A model generated the notes under the pieces. That model had not been told where the DNA came from and did no database searches. It saw nothing but the letters and a program-made list of their open reading frames with translations. From Burkholderiales bacterium (lineage in GTDB: Bacteria; Pseudomonadota; Gammaproteobacteria; Burkholderiales; SG8-39), in contig JADLDQ010000320.1 in the NCBI GenBank assembly GCA_020846575.1, positions 1-37,787 on the forward strand: a stretch of DNA of 37,787 bases. Direction: 5' to 3'. Shown here in pieces: positions 8,265 through 16,890 of the stretch (positions are counted from its first letter, which is position 1; every line of letters starts with the position of its first letter). A program made the position numbers and the translations under genes.

Positions 8265-8653
8265 TCATGAGCGAGCCCGCGCAGCGCATCGAAGCGGACA
8301 GCGAAATTCCGGTCGATCACGAATTCCTTCCGGCCTTGTCGGTGTCCGACGTGCGCCCCGGGCAGCCGAAGCGGGCCACCATCGGTGATCTGGAACTCAC
8401 CATTTACAACCTCGGAGGCACTTTCTACGCGACGGAAGGCTATTGCACGCACGGGCGCGCGCATCTGGCCGAGGGCTACATTGACGGCACTCTGATCGAG
8501 TGCCGCATGCATGGCGGGACCTTCGATATCTGCAGCGGCAAGGCGGTCGGTGCGCCGTGCACGGTCGATCTCAAGACTTACGAAGTCAAAGTCGAGGGCG
8601 ACCGGATCTTGGTCGCCGTGCCGCGCCAGGGGCCGGTTGGCCAGAACGCCTGA
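8261..8653 (+). CDS. Rieske [2Fe-2S] ferredoxin
   Basis: The product has 130 residues. CTH (C62, H64) in YCTHGRAHLAEG and CRMH (C81, H84) in ECRMHGGTFD are the two ligand motifs of a Rieske cluster. Size and layout match the small soluble ferredoxins of ring-hydroxylating dioxygenase systems. The ATG at 8261 overlaps the preceding stop as ATGA, which suggests translational coupling; a second ATG at 8267 is possible. It likely receives electrons from the divergent reductase at 5583-6821 and gives them to an oxygenase. No Rieske oxygenase alpha subunit lies in the window, so the acceptor is either encoded elsewhere or is the cupin protein next door. Confidence 0.95.
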   Translation: MIMSEPAQRIEADSEIPVDHEFLPALSVSDVRPGQPKRATIGDLELTIYNLGGTFYATEGYCTHGRAHLAEGYIDGTLIECRMHGGTFDICSGKAVGAPCTVDLKTYEVKVEGDRILVAVPRQGPVGQNA

Positions 8654-8694
8654 GAGTTCAACACGATCATGGAATAGAGCAAAGGGGAAGACTC

Positions 8695-9720
8695 ATGTGC
8701 AATCTCGTGATCCGTCCGGTGTGGGCAGCGTGCGCGCTCGCGCTGCTGACCGGTGCCGCCGCCGCGCAGACAGAACTCAAGCTTGCGACATTCGGTCCGC
8801 CCACGTCCTACTTCTACGTCGATACCGTGCTCCCCTGGGCGGAGGCCGTGAGCAAGGACTCGGGTGGAACCATCACCATCAAGCATTACGGCGGCGGTGT
8901 TCTGGGCCACGCCGGCAACATGTACGACACCGTGCTCAACGGCGCGGCTGACATCGCCTGGGCCCTTCAGGGCACGGTCCCGAACAAGTTCGTCAAGTCG
9001 TCCGTGGTCGAGCTGCCGTTCGCCTACGACGCCGCGGAACCGGGCGCGGTGGCGCTGTGGCGGGTCGTCGCTAGCGGGCTGGCCGCCAGCGACTACGACC
9101 AGGTGAAGCTGCTCGCCGTCACGACGTGGCCCGGCGGTTCGCTTGCGTCGCGTGAAAAGCAGATGGGCAAGCTGGAAGACTTCAAGGGTATGAAGATCGC
9201 CGTCTCCGGCAGACTGCGCGCTGATGTCGTGACTGCGCTGGGCGGCGTGCCGGTGAATATTCCCGTCGACCAGATATATCAAGCCATCGGCAAAGGCGTA
9301 GTCGATGGCTTTCTCGGGTCCATCACAGCCATGCGCCAGTTCAAGTACAACGAGGTTTCCAGGCACTGGCTCAAACTCGAGGTCGTCGGCGCGGGCGCCA
9401 TGCTGATTATGAACAAGACTCGCTTTGACGGCCTGCCTGCGAGAGCCAAGGAGGCCATCGAGAAGCATTCGGGCGAAGCGCTCTCGCGGGCGCTCGGCAA
9501 GTCGAACGACGCCGAGGAGAAACGCGCGTGGGCCTTCCTCGATCAGCAGATCAAGCAGGGCAGGAACGCCCCCATTCAGCCGCTGCCGCCGGCCGAGGTC
9601 ACGCGCTGGCAAAAGGCGGTGCAGCCGGTCATCGACAGCTGGGCGCAGCGTACGCCGAACGGCAAGGCGGTGTACGAGGGCTACCTTGCGGCCGTGAAGA
9701 GCGCGAAATCCGGCAAGTGA
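8695..9720 (+). CDS. TRAP transporter substrate-binding protein (DctP family)
   Basis: The protein has 341 residues from ATG 8695, with AAAGGGGAAG upstream. A Sec signal peptide ends near residue 24 (GAAAA, then QTELKLATFGPP). The pattern of an export signal, a 'PWAEAVSK' segment and GGVPVNIPVDQIYQAIGKGVVDG is characteristic of DctP-type periplasmic receptors. These proteins deliver organic acids to the DctQ/DctM permease, which is driven by sodium or proton gradients. The permease follows 37 bases later. Given the catabolic genes upstream, an aromatic or related acid is a plausible ligand, but this is inference. Confidence 0.92.
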   Translation: MCNLVIRPVWAACALALLTGAAAAQTELKLATFGPPTSYFYVDTVLPWAEAVSKDSGGTITIKHYGGGVLGHAGNMYDTVLNGAADIAWALQGTVPNKFVKSSVVELPFAYDAAEPGAVALWRVVASGLAASDYDQVKLLAVTTWPGGSLASREKQMGKLEDFKGMKIAVSGRLRADVVTALGGVPVNIPVDQIYQAIGKGVVDGFLGSITAMRQFKYNEVSRHWLKLEVVGAGAMLIMNKTRFDGLPARAKEAIEKHSGEALSRALGKSNDAEEKRAWAFLDQQIKQGRNAPIQPLPPAEVTRWQKAVQPVIDSWAQRTPNGKAVYEGYLAAVKSAKSGK

Positions 9721-9731
9721 CAGAGGGCTGA

Positions 9732-9836
9732 TCCGCGCAGAGTCGCCTGCTGGCGCGATGTCGAGCGCTGGTGAATCGCACAGGCGCGACCATCCGCAGA
9801 GTCTCCTGCTGGACGGTGTCGAGCGCTGGTGCATCG
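9732..9836 (+). repeat. Imperfect ~45-bp direct duplication at the permease start
   Basis: The stretches 9732-9778 and 9792-9836 are near copies: both contain CAGAGT.CCTGCTGG and TGTCGAGCGCTGGTG.ATCG with small indels. The first copy spans the proposed ATG at 9758; the second is read in a different frame within the first 27 codons. The duplication may have supplied a new start. Confidence 0.7.
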
Positions 9837-11692
9837 TATTGTCGCGGCGTATCGGTATCCTCGCGATCGGGGGAATGCTGGCGCTCGCGATTCTCACCGT
9901 CGTCGATATCGCGCTTCGTTACTTTCTCAGCATGCCCGTCCGCGGGCTCGTCGAGATAAGCTCGCTGCTCATGGCAGTGATCGTGGTGGCAACGTTCCCG
10001 GTCGGAATCATGGAGCGCAGCCACATCACGATCGATCTGCTCCAGGGAATGCTCGGCCCCAGGCAGGTCAAGCTCGGCGAGCTGATCGGCGCGCTCATGA
10101 TGCTCGTATTCCTGGCGCTCGTGGCTTGGCGGCTGGGCGTCCACGCTCACCGAGTCGGGTTGCGGGCCGACGCCACGATGATCATCGGCATCCCCACGGC
10201 GCCGTTCTGGTGGGTGGCGACGGCGATTCTCGGCCTGTGCGTCCCGATGCAGGTGATCGTGATTGCGAAGTACTGGTCCGAGGTATGGGCGGCGCCGGCC
10301 AGCCCTGAGGACCGCCGCGGTCGTGCCATCATTGGCGCCGTCGTCGCGCTCACCCTGCTGTTGTACGCAGCGCTGATCGCGGGCAGCACGATGGGCGCTA
10401 CGACGCTGGCGCTGGTGGCGCTGGGCGCACTGTGGCTGCCGCTGATGATCCTGGTGCCAGTCGGCCCGGCCATGGGTATTGTCGGTATTGTCGGCACAGC
10501 AGTCCTCACGAATACCGAGGCTTCGCTCAGCACGCTCGCGATCCAGATTGTTTCGTTCCTCGCCAACGCCAACGTTTCCGTGCTGCCGCTGTTCCTGATG
10601 ATGGGCAGTCTGGCGGCTGCCGCCGGGCTGTCCGATGACATTTACGCGATCGCGCACGCCCTGCTCGGGCGGCTGCGCGGCGGTCTGGCGATGGCAACCA
10701 TCGGCGGTTGCGCCGGGTTCGGCGCCGTGACCGGCTCGTCGGTGGCGACCGTGGCGACTATCGGTCGGGTCGGCCTGCCGGAGATGAAGGCGCGCGGCTA
10801 CAGCACTGCGCTGGCGACCGGCACCATCGCGGCGGGCGGCACGCTCGGCGCTCTGGTGCCGCCCTCGGCGCCGTTGATCGTGTTCGCTCTGCTCACCGAG
10901 GCTTCGATCGGCCAGTTGTTCATTGCTGCGGTGGGTCCAGCCGCGCTCGCGGTCGCCCTCTATCTCGTCACCATCTGGTGCTACGTGCGGCTGTGCCCGG
11001 ACGCCGCGCCCGGCGCCGCGCGCCGCGAACCCGGCGCGCTGGCGGCCGCGCTCAAGCGCTGCGGGGCGCTCGCCTTCACGTTCGGCACGGTGCTCGGGGG
11101 CATCTACATCGGCGTCTTCACCATCACCGAATCTGCCGCAGTCGGCGTCGCCGCGACCTTTCTCGTGGCCTTGCATCGAGGCAAACTCAAACGCGGCAGG
11201 TTTCTGAACCTGATCGCGGAGACCACCATCACTACGGCAATCATCTACCTGATCATCGTCGGTGCGCTGATCTTCTCCTATTTCATGGGTCTGTCGGGTC
11301 TTGCCGAGGCAGTCACCAAGGCGGTCGCCGCACTCGACTGGTCGCCGTTCGCGATTGTGGCGCTGCTGCTCGCCATCTACATCGGGCTCGGCACCTTCAT
11401 GGAGTCCTACACCATAATGATCATCACGGTGCCGATCGTGAGCCCGCTCATCCTTGCGATGGACTACAACATTCTCTGGTGGGGCATTCTGATGCTGTGT
11501 GTGGTCGAGACCGGCGCGATCACGCCGCCGTTCGGTCTCAACATGTTCGTGGCCAAGAACCTCGCCGGCGTGCCGATGGCGGATGTGTTCCGCGGAGTCA
11601 TGCCGTTCGTCGCCGCCGATCTCGTGCGCATCGCCATTGTTGCCGCCTTCCCGCCGCTGTCGCTGTGGCTCGTGTCCACCATGTTCAATTAG
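9758..11692 (+). CDS. TRAP transporter fused permease DctQM
   Basis: The 644-residue membrane protein joins the small subunit (about residues 20-185, four helices with RYFLSMPVRGLVEISSL, typical of DctQ) to the large subunit (about 190-644). The large part has repeated hydrophobic segments and the DctM block GSSVATVATIGRVGLPEMK followed by GYSTALATGTIAAGG, then TPPFGLNMFV. It carries substrate captured by DctP across the inner membrane. Fused QM permeases are common. The N-terminal start is uncertain because the first codons fall in a duplicated stretch (9732-9836); ATG 9758 has no strong ribosome site. Confidence 0.92.
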   Translation: MSSAGESHRRDHPQSLLLDGVERWCIVLSRRIGILAIGGMLALAILTVVDIALRYFLSMPVRGLVEISSLLMAVIVVATFPVGIMERSHITIDLLQGMLGPRQVKLGELIGALMMLVFLALVAWRLGVHAHRVGLRADATMIIGIPTAPFWWVATAILGLCVPMQVIVIAKYWSEVWAAPASPEDRRGRAIIGAVVALTLLLYAALIAGSTMGATTLALVALGALWLPLMILVPVGPAMGIVGIVGTAVLTNTEASLSTLAIQIVSFLANANVSVLPLFLMMGSLAAAAGLSDDIYAIAHALLGRLRGGLAMATIGGCAGFGAVTGSSVATVATIGRVGLPEMKARGYSTALATGTIAAGGTLGALVPPSAPLIVFALLTEASIGQLFIAAVGPAALAVALYLVTIWCYVRLCPDAAPGAARREPGALAAALKRCGALAFTFGTVLGGIYIGVFTITESAAVGVAATFLVALHRGKLKRGRFLNLIAETTITTAIIYLIIVGALIFSYFMGLSGLAEAVTKAVAALDWSPFAIVALLLAIYIGLGTFMESYTIMIITVPIVSPLILAMDYNILWWGILMLCVVETGAITPPFGLNMFVAKNLAGVPMADVFRGVMPFVAADLVRIAIVAAFPPLSLWLVSTMFN

Positions 11693-11716
11693 AGTCATTC
11701 AAGAGAGGAAGCCTCG

Positions 11717-12682
11717 ATGTCGACACCTGTGCTAAAGCGTTCGATCACGCTCAACTTCATGGGAGACTGGGGCAACGCCAACCTGCACCGCGCGTTCGGC
11801 TGGTTGAGTTCGGAAATGGTCAACTTATGCGGCCCGCACACCCGCATCGCCATCTGGAACGGAAACGGCGCGATGCGCAATCTCCGGGCGGTGGGCCGCG
11901 GCGAGGTCGACGTCGCGCTGGTGACGCCGGCGCATTTCGTCGCCATGGCCCTCGACGGCCGCGGTCCCTGCGCGGACGAGTTCTACCCGCACCTGCGGGC
12001 TCTGGGACATGTTCCACAGCACGATCGCCTCATCTTCGCGGTACGCAAGGAATTCGGCGTCGCGTCGTTCGGCGATCTGCGCGAGAAGAAACCGCCGCTG
12101 CGCATCAGCGTCGGCCTCGACGACGGCGACAACTTCATGGGTATGGCGGCTCAGTACGTGATGGCGAAAAGCGGCATCAGCCGCCGCGAGTTCGAATCCT
12201 GGGGCGGGCGCTACATCGAGAACGAGACGCCGCGCGCCTGCGTCAACGAGGTGCTTGCCGGCAACGCCGACGCCATCATGCAGGAAGCTGTAATGACCCA
12301 ATACTGGCGCGCCATGACGGACAAGATCGACTTCGATTTCATTGAGATCGAGCAGCGCGCACGCGATGCCCTGATTCGGGACCTCGGCTGGCCGAGCGCG
12401 AGGCTGCCCAAGGGCTACCTGCGTGGTATGGACCGCGAGATGGAGTTCCTCGATTTTTCCCATTTCCTGCTGGTCACGACCACCGACCTGCCGGATGACG
12501 TCGCGTATGGCCTGTCGTGGTGCCTGGTGGAAAAGTGGTCGGGTCTCGAGGAGCAGTACCGCCACCTGCCGCCCGAGCGCAGCCCCGTGTCCTATCCCTT
12601 GGACGCGCGCGCCGCCTGCCGCACGCCGATTCCACTGCATCCGGGCGCCGAACGCTATTTCCGCGACAAAAAACTCCTTTGA
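11717..12682 (+). CDS. TAXI-family TRAP solute-binding-like protein without signal peptide
   Basis: The 321-residue product starts at ATG 11717 behind GAGAGGAAG. LRAVGRGEVDVALVTPAHF and ETPRACVNEVLAGNADAIMQEAV are typical of TAXI-type receptors (NMT1/THI5-like fold), which recognise a ligand between two lobes. Family members are normally exported, yet this one begins MSTPVLKRSITLNFMGDW with no hydrophobic leader and no upstream in-frame alternative, so it should stay in the cytoplasm. It follows the DctP-DctQM genes at 24 bases and is probably in their transcript. It may be an enzyme or sensor using the binding-protein fold. Confidence 0.75.
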   Translation: MSTPVLKRSITLNFMGDWGNANLHRAFGWLSSEMVNLCGPHTRIAIWNGNGAMRNLRAVGRGEVDVALVTPAHFVAMALDGRGPCADEFYPHLRALGHVPQHDRLIFAVRKEFGVASFGDLREKKPPLRISVGLDDGDNFMGMAAQYVMAKSGISRREFESWGGRYIENETPRACVNEVLAGNADAIMQEAVMTQYWRAMTDKIDFDFIEIEQRARDALIRDLGWPSARLPKGYLRGMDREMEFLDFSHFLLVTTTDLPDDVAYGLSWCLVEKWSGLEEQYRHLPPERSPVSYPLDARAACRTPIPLHPGAERYFRDKKLL

Positions 12683-12732
12683 AGAGACTCTCTGTCCACC
12701 GCCGCCTTGCACAGGAGAGCGTTCGATTGACC

Positions 12733-14031
12733 TCAGAACAGGTCGGGCCTTACCTCCTTTCGCGTCTTGGAACAGATGTCGAGAGCCGCCAGAGCGTAGA
12801 CCTTGGCGCAATCGACGACATCGCCGATGTGCACGTATTCCCGATCGCGGTCCGACAGCGTGAGTCCCTTGATCTTGCGCGCCCCGGCGCACCCGTAATT
12901 CACCGCCTGGGCGCCCATGGCATTCAGCGGCGGCGCGTTCGAGTACCAGAGTTCGTAGGAGGTTTCCAGGGGTCTGTTGAGAACCGCCTGATGACCGCGG
13001 CTCAGCGCCTGCGCGACGTAGTCCTGCTCGCTGATCTCGGTGCCCGGATTGGTGCAGTAGGGCTGGTGTTCCAGCTTCAACTCGGGCTGCCTGGAATTCA
13101 GGTCATCGACGACGGCGTCTATTCGCGCCTTGACTTTCAGGGGTGACCACGTCGGCGGAAAACGAACATCGATATACAGGCTGACTGCATCGGGACTGCG
13201 CGAACCTTTCCACGGCCGCCCCCCCTGGACGGCCGAGATGTTGACCAGTCCCCTGTACCCTTTGTGCTCGGTCGATTGTTCGAACCGGGCCTTGAACGCC
13301 TTGAGTGCTTCGATGACGAGCGGTAACTGCTCGATCTTGTTGGGCAGCCCGCGCGTATGCGCGGTGTGAATCACGGTGCCGCCCGTCAGCGAGATCTTGC
13401 TCCAGAAAGAGCCGAAATGGCCCAGCATGAGCTTGAACTCCGTCGGCTCACCCAGGATCGCGAAGTCGGGCACGATACCGTGCGAAGCGGCGTGCGCGGC
13501 GCCCGCGCCGTTGCCTCGATAGTAGGCGCCCTGGAACTCATCGACCTGCGATGCTTCGATTTCACCGGAGGTCGCCGACAGCATGATGTCGCCGCGCAGC
13601 CTGATGCCGCATTTCATTATCGCGGCGACCGCCGCAAGATAGCTCGCGTGCGCCGCCTTCATGTTGTAGGCGCCGGCACCGAAGATCCACTTCTCGCCGT
13701 CGGCTTCGCCGACCCGCGCGCCGGCGATCGACGCGCCGCCGCGCATGAACGCCTCCCTGCCGGTGAAGGAAACGTCCAGGTGGCCGTCGAACTGCAGCAC
13801 CGGGCCGCCGCCTGTCCCGCGCAGGAGGCCGAAAATATTGGGACGGCCGGGTTCGACCTCCTGGCGGAAGACCTGCAATCCGATTTCGGCGTAACGCGCT
13901 TCCATGTAATCGCCCATCGCCGCCTCGGAACCTGTCGGGCTGTGGATATTCACCATGTCGACCACGTCCTGAACGATGCGCTGCTCGTCGATAGCCGCCA
14001 GCACGCGCGCGGCGAGGGAATCAGTCGTCAC
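12733..14031 (-). CDS. M20-family metallohydrolase-like protein (ArgE/DapE relative)
   Basis: I choose GTG 14031 because CAGGAG lies nine bases before it; this gives 432 residues, while a TTG 21 bases upstream would overlap that ribosome site. FDGHLDVS supplies the first metal His-Asp pair and LGEPTE another ligand, with a lid domain between (about residues 200-320, VIHTAHTRG). The family cleaves amide bonds of N-acyl amino acids or dipeptides using two zinc ions. Two usual metal positions differ: the bridging Asp is Asn in GAGAYNMKA, and the Glu-Glu pair reads Glu-Ile in SGEIEAS. I believe a whole subfamily shares this pattern. Substrate unknown. It converges with the TAXI gene and precedes the SDR gene's strand-mate. 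Confidence 0.85.
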   Translation of the reverse strand: MTTDSLAARVLAAIDEQRIVQDVVDMVNIHSPTGSEAAMGDYMEARYAEIGLQVFRQEVEPGRPNIFGLLRGTGGGPVLQFDGHLDVSFTGREAFMRGGASIAGARVGEADGEKWIFGAGAYNMKAAHASYLAAVAAIMKCGIRLRGDIMLSATSGEIEASQVDEFQGAYYRGNGAGAAHAASHGIVPDFAILGEPTEFKLMLGHFGSFWSKISLTGGTVIHTAHTRGLPNKIEQLPLVIEALKAFKARFEQSTEHKGYRGLVNISAVQGGRPWKGSRSPDAVSLYIDVRFPPTWSPLKVKARIDAVVDDLNSRQPELKLEHQPYCTNPGTEISEQDYVAQALSRGHQAVLNRPLETSYELWYSNAPPLNAMGAQAVNYGCAGARKIKGLTLSDRDREYVHIGDVVDCAKVYALAALDICSKTRKEVRPDLF

Positions 14032-14207
14032 GTTGGAATGCTCCTGTTGCAAAGAAAGTCCGCACAGTGCGCCTGCAAAGTGCGTCCCGGTTCAGCCTCG
14101 ATCCGGCCGGCGCGGCAGGCGCCGTGCCGTCCCGGCGCAGCGGGTCGCTCCAATCCGGTGCTGCCGTATCGCGCCCGATCTCGGCCGGGTTCCACGCGCC
14201 CGGGAGA

Positions 14208-15053
14208 TCACGCGCCGGGCATGCTGAAGCCGCCGTCGCAGATGACGCTATTGCCGGTCATGTGCAGCGCGTCCTGGCTTGCGAGGAACAGTACGACGGG
14301 TACCAGATTGACGGGGTCGCCGATCGCGCGCAGCGGCGTGTTGTCGACCAGGAACCTGCGCCGCTCCGGCGTCCAGTCCTCCCGCTCCTTCAGGGACTGG
14401 GTGTCCATCCATCCCGGACCGGCGAAGTTGACGCGCACATAGGGAGCCAGGGCGAGCGCGTAAGACTTCGTGATGCCCAGGATGGCATACTTCGCAGCCG
14501 CATATTCGGGTGCGCGCGGGCTCCCGGTACTGATGACGTTCGAGCCGATGTTGACGATGCTGCCGGCCTGTTGCAGGTCAAGCATGCGCTGGCCGAATTC
14601 GTGAGTGCAGAACATCGTTCCCTTGATATCCATGCCGAGAATGTGATCGATGACGGGTTCGCGCAGGTCGCGCCACGACATCTTGTCGGCAGCCGTCTCG
14701 CCGGCATTGTTGACCAGCACGTCACAACGCCCGAACTCCTTCCACACGGCGTCCGCGAGCGCGCGCACGTCCTCGAGCTTCGCGATGTCGCAACGCAGAG
14801 CCGTTGCCTTGCGTCCGGATTGGCGCACGGCATCCGCCACGTCCTCGGCCATGGCCTTGTTCTTCACGTAGGTGACCGTGACGTGAGCGCCTTCTCCGGC
14901 GGCGGCGAGCGCGATCAGCTTTCCGAAACCGCGTGACGCCCCGGTAACGACCACGACCTTGTCCTGCAAGCGGCGCCCGGGCGGGGTCGGCTCGCGCTTC
15001 CAGGCGATTTCGCCTTCGACGACCGCACTGCCTGTTACGCTTCCCCATGCCAT
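14208..15053 (-). CDS. Short-chain dehydrogenase/reductase (SDR)
   Basis: This 281-residue protein starts at ATG 15053 behind AGGAGGA. It has the classical SDR features: cofactor loop TGASRGFG near residue 38, NNAG, a serine in NIGSNVIS, and YAAAK as the catalytic Tyr-x3-Lys, ending with the usual GGFSMPG. An ~30-residue N-terminal extension precedes the Rossmann fold. It likely oxidises an alcohol or reduces a ketone with NAD(P)(H). It lies upstream of the M20 gene on the same strand, 176 bases apart, so the two may be cotranscribed. Substrate unknown. Confidence 0.92.
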   Translation of the reverse strand: MAWGSVTGSAVVEGEIAWKREPTPPGRRLQDKVVVVTGASRGFGKLIALAAAGEGAHVTVTYVKNKAMAEDVADAVRQSGRKATALRCDIAKLEDVRALADAVWKEFGRCDVLVNNAGETAADKMSWRDLREPVIDHILGMDIKGTMFCTHEFGQRMLDLQQAGSIVNIGSNVISTGSPRAPEYAAAKYAILGITKSYALALAPYVRVNFAGPGWMDTQSLKEREDWTPERRRFLVDNTPLRAIGDPVNLVPVVLFLASQDALHMTGNSVICDGGFSMPGA

Positions 15054-15453
15054 GATGAACAGTCCTCCTGATCAGTGTTTTTCGGATACGCGATGGTATC
15101 AGCGAGACGGCACGGCCTCGCACGTTCGCTCCTGGCGGCCCTTCGGCGAGTCGCGCCGCTCAGACTTGTCGGAGGCGAGCCGGACGCGCCCCTTGATTCG
15201 CGGGGTGAAGGGTCCCGGAGCGCACGCAAGGAGTCGATGGGTTGCCGGGCGTTCGCCGCCTCCAGGGGCGGTACGCGGCTTCAAACCCGCCCGGCCCCGT
15301 GTACCCAGCCCGAACCAGGCGGCAGCCCGGCGCCACGTATCGACGGGCGCGGGATGATCACGATCGATCCTGCGCCCTGTCGCCGGGTTTCGCCCCGAGA
15401 ACGACCTTCCCGCCGCGGATCGCCCGGGCAAGACGAAAGCCGACATCGTCCCG
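15054..15453. other. 400-base intergenic stretch, no gene recognised
   Basis: It lies between two minus-strand genes and holds the SDR ribosome site at its left edge. Open frames on both strands overlap one another and show no family pattern, signal peptide or ribosome site. No tRNA, clear terminator or promoter was seen. Confidence 0.5.
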
Positions 15454-16425
15454 CTATTGTTGAAGTTTGATGTTCCGCGCCTTGATGATGCCGCCGATCT
15501 TCTTGCGCTCGGAGACAAGGAACGCAGTCAAATCCTCCGGCGAACCGCCAGCGGCGACGTAATTCATTGCGAGCAGCTTCTGGCGAACATCGGGCACCTT
15601 CAGAACGCGATTGACGTCGGCGTTGATTCGCCTCTGAATGTCGCGATCGAGGTGCGCCGGGGCGTGCAGACTCAGCCAGGTGCTCACCTCCAGTCCGGTC
15701 ACGCCCTGTTCCGCGAATGACGGCACGGATGGCGCCCCTTCGAACCTCTTGTCGCCCACGACGCCCAGCACCTTCAGCTTTCCCTGTCTCACCTGAGCCA
15801 TGGTGGATACGTCCAGGGCCACCTGGACGGTGCCCGCCAGCAGATCGACCACGGCGACGCCCATGCCCTTGTACGGGACATGCACCATCTGGATCCCGAC
15901 TCGTGTCATGAACTGCTCGGTGGCAATGTGAAACGATGAACCGTAGCCGGTCGTCGCGTAGGACAGTTTGTCGGGATTGGATTTCGCGTAGGCGATGAAC
16001 TCCTGCAGGTTGCTGGCCGGCACGGAGGGGTGGACGATCAGGAAGATGGGGCTGATCGCGAGCAAGGCGAGCGGCGTGAAATCCCTCTCCGTATCGTACG
16101 GGAGCTCGTTGAAAAGAAACTGATTGGCCGCCTGCGAGGTGATGATGCCGAGCCCGAGTGTGTAGCCATCCGGCTTCGCCTTGGCGACTGCATCGGTGCC
16201 GATGATGGTGTTGCCGCCGGGCTTGTTTTCGACGTAGACGCGTTGCGGCCACATCGTGGAGAGCCTCTCGGCGAGAACCCGCGCCGTTCCGTCGGCGGTG
16301 CCGCCGGCGGCGAGCGGAACGACGATCTGGACCGGTCGTGCCGGCCAGGACGGCTGCTGCGCGAACGCCGGAGTGGCAAGAAGTGACGCGGCGACGAGCA
16401 GCGTTACTCGAAGAGCGCTTCGCAT
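15454..16425 (-). CDS. Bug/TctC-family periplasmic solute receptor
   Basis: The 323-residue protein starts at ATG 16425, with GGGAG six bases before it; the open frame's earlier ATG lacks a ribosome site. A signal peptide ends near residue 22 (TPAFA), followed by QQPSWPARPVQIVVPLAAGGTADG, a standard Bug N-terminus. VHVPYKGMGVAVVDLLAG is the typical mid-domain block. It should bind a small carboxylate-type ligand in the periplasm. Downstream on the same strand are the SDR and M20 genes, so it could serve that pathway, but a 400-base gap separates them. Confidence 0.92.
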   Translation of the reverse strand: MRSALRVTLLVAASLLATPAFAQQPSWPARPVQIVVPLAAGGTADGTARVLAERLSTMWPQRVYVENKPGGNTIIGTDAVAKAKPDGYTLGLGIITSQAANQFLFNELPYDTERDFTPLALLAISPIFLIVHPSVPASNLQEFIAYAKSNPDKLSYATTGYGSSFHIATEQFMTRVGIQMVHVPYKGMGVAVVDLLAGTVQVALDVSTMAQVRQGKLKVLGVVGDKRFEGAPSVPSFAEQGVTGLEVSTWLSLHAPAHLDRDIQRRINADVNRVLKVPDVRQKLLAMNYVAAGGSPEDLTAFLVSERKKIGGIIKARNIKLQQ

Positions 16426-16571
16426 TCGAATCTCCCTGTGGTTTGCGTGAAGATCACGCGTCATGGTTCGTGCTGTACATGCTTTGCCCCGGCACAGTCG
16501 TATCGTACGCGGTCCTGAACGCCGTTTGCAAACGCCCTGGCCTCCAGGCTCATACCTCGTTGGAAAAGACT

Positions 16572-16600
16572 TTGACAGTCGTCAGGTAACGCTTTACGCT
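16572..16600 (+). promoter_or_regulatory. Promoter and operator of the higBA module
   Basis: TTGACA (16572-16577) and TACGCT (16595-16600) stand 17 bases apart. Between them, GTAA-CGCT-TTAC (16586-16597) is an inverted repeat of the kind bound by HigA-type antitoxins. The toxin GTG at 16606 is only five bases beyond the -10, so its message would be leaderless or nearly so. Confidence 0.55.
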
Positions 16601-16605
16601 TCCTT

Positions 16606-16881
16606 GTGATCTCCGGTTTCCGGCACAAGGGCCTGCGCGAGCTGGCGCAGACCGGCAAATCGGCGAAGGTGCGTGCCGACCTGCACGCCCGGACCCTGCG
16701 GAGGCTGGACGCCATCGCCGCGGCGAAGACACCCGAGGCACTTCGGGTGCCGGGGTTCGACTTCCACCCGCTGCAGGGTCGCCCGCAGCGCTATAGCGTG
16801 CACGTGAACGGCCCCTGGTGCATCACCTTCGGCTGGGATGGCGAGAACGCGATCGATGTCGACCTGGAGAACTACCACTGA
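16606..16881 (+). CDS. higB: HigB-type toxin (RelE/ParE superfamily)
   Basis: This 91-residue protein, from GTG 16606, begins MISGFRHKGLRELAQTG and contains RRLDAIAAAKTPEAL, PGFDFHPLQG and RYSVHVNGPWCITFGW, all conserved in HigB-like mRNA interferases. The C-terminal IDVDLENYH matches the usual end (D.VDYH). HigB cleaves messages on the ribosome and is neutralised by HigA. Gene order is toxin first, as is usual for higBA. No ribosome site is visible before the GTG, consistent with a leaderless message. Confidence 0.9.
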   Translation: MISGFRHKGLRELAQTGKSAKVRADLHARTLRRLDAIAAAKTPEALRVPGFDFHPLQGRPQRYSVHVNGPWCITFGWDGENAIDVDLENYH

Positions 16882-16890
16882 GGGGTGACG

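Noticed and set aside
9629..11698. 689-residue minus-strand open frame opposite the DctQM gene
   Set aside because: Highly charged, low-complexity translation typical of antisense frames in GC-rich genes; the plus strand encodes a clear permease.
15260..15310. Possible tRNA-like TTCAAACCC stretch between two minus-strand genes
   Set aside because: No cloverleaf arms or anticodon stem could be paired around it.
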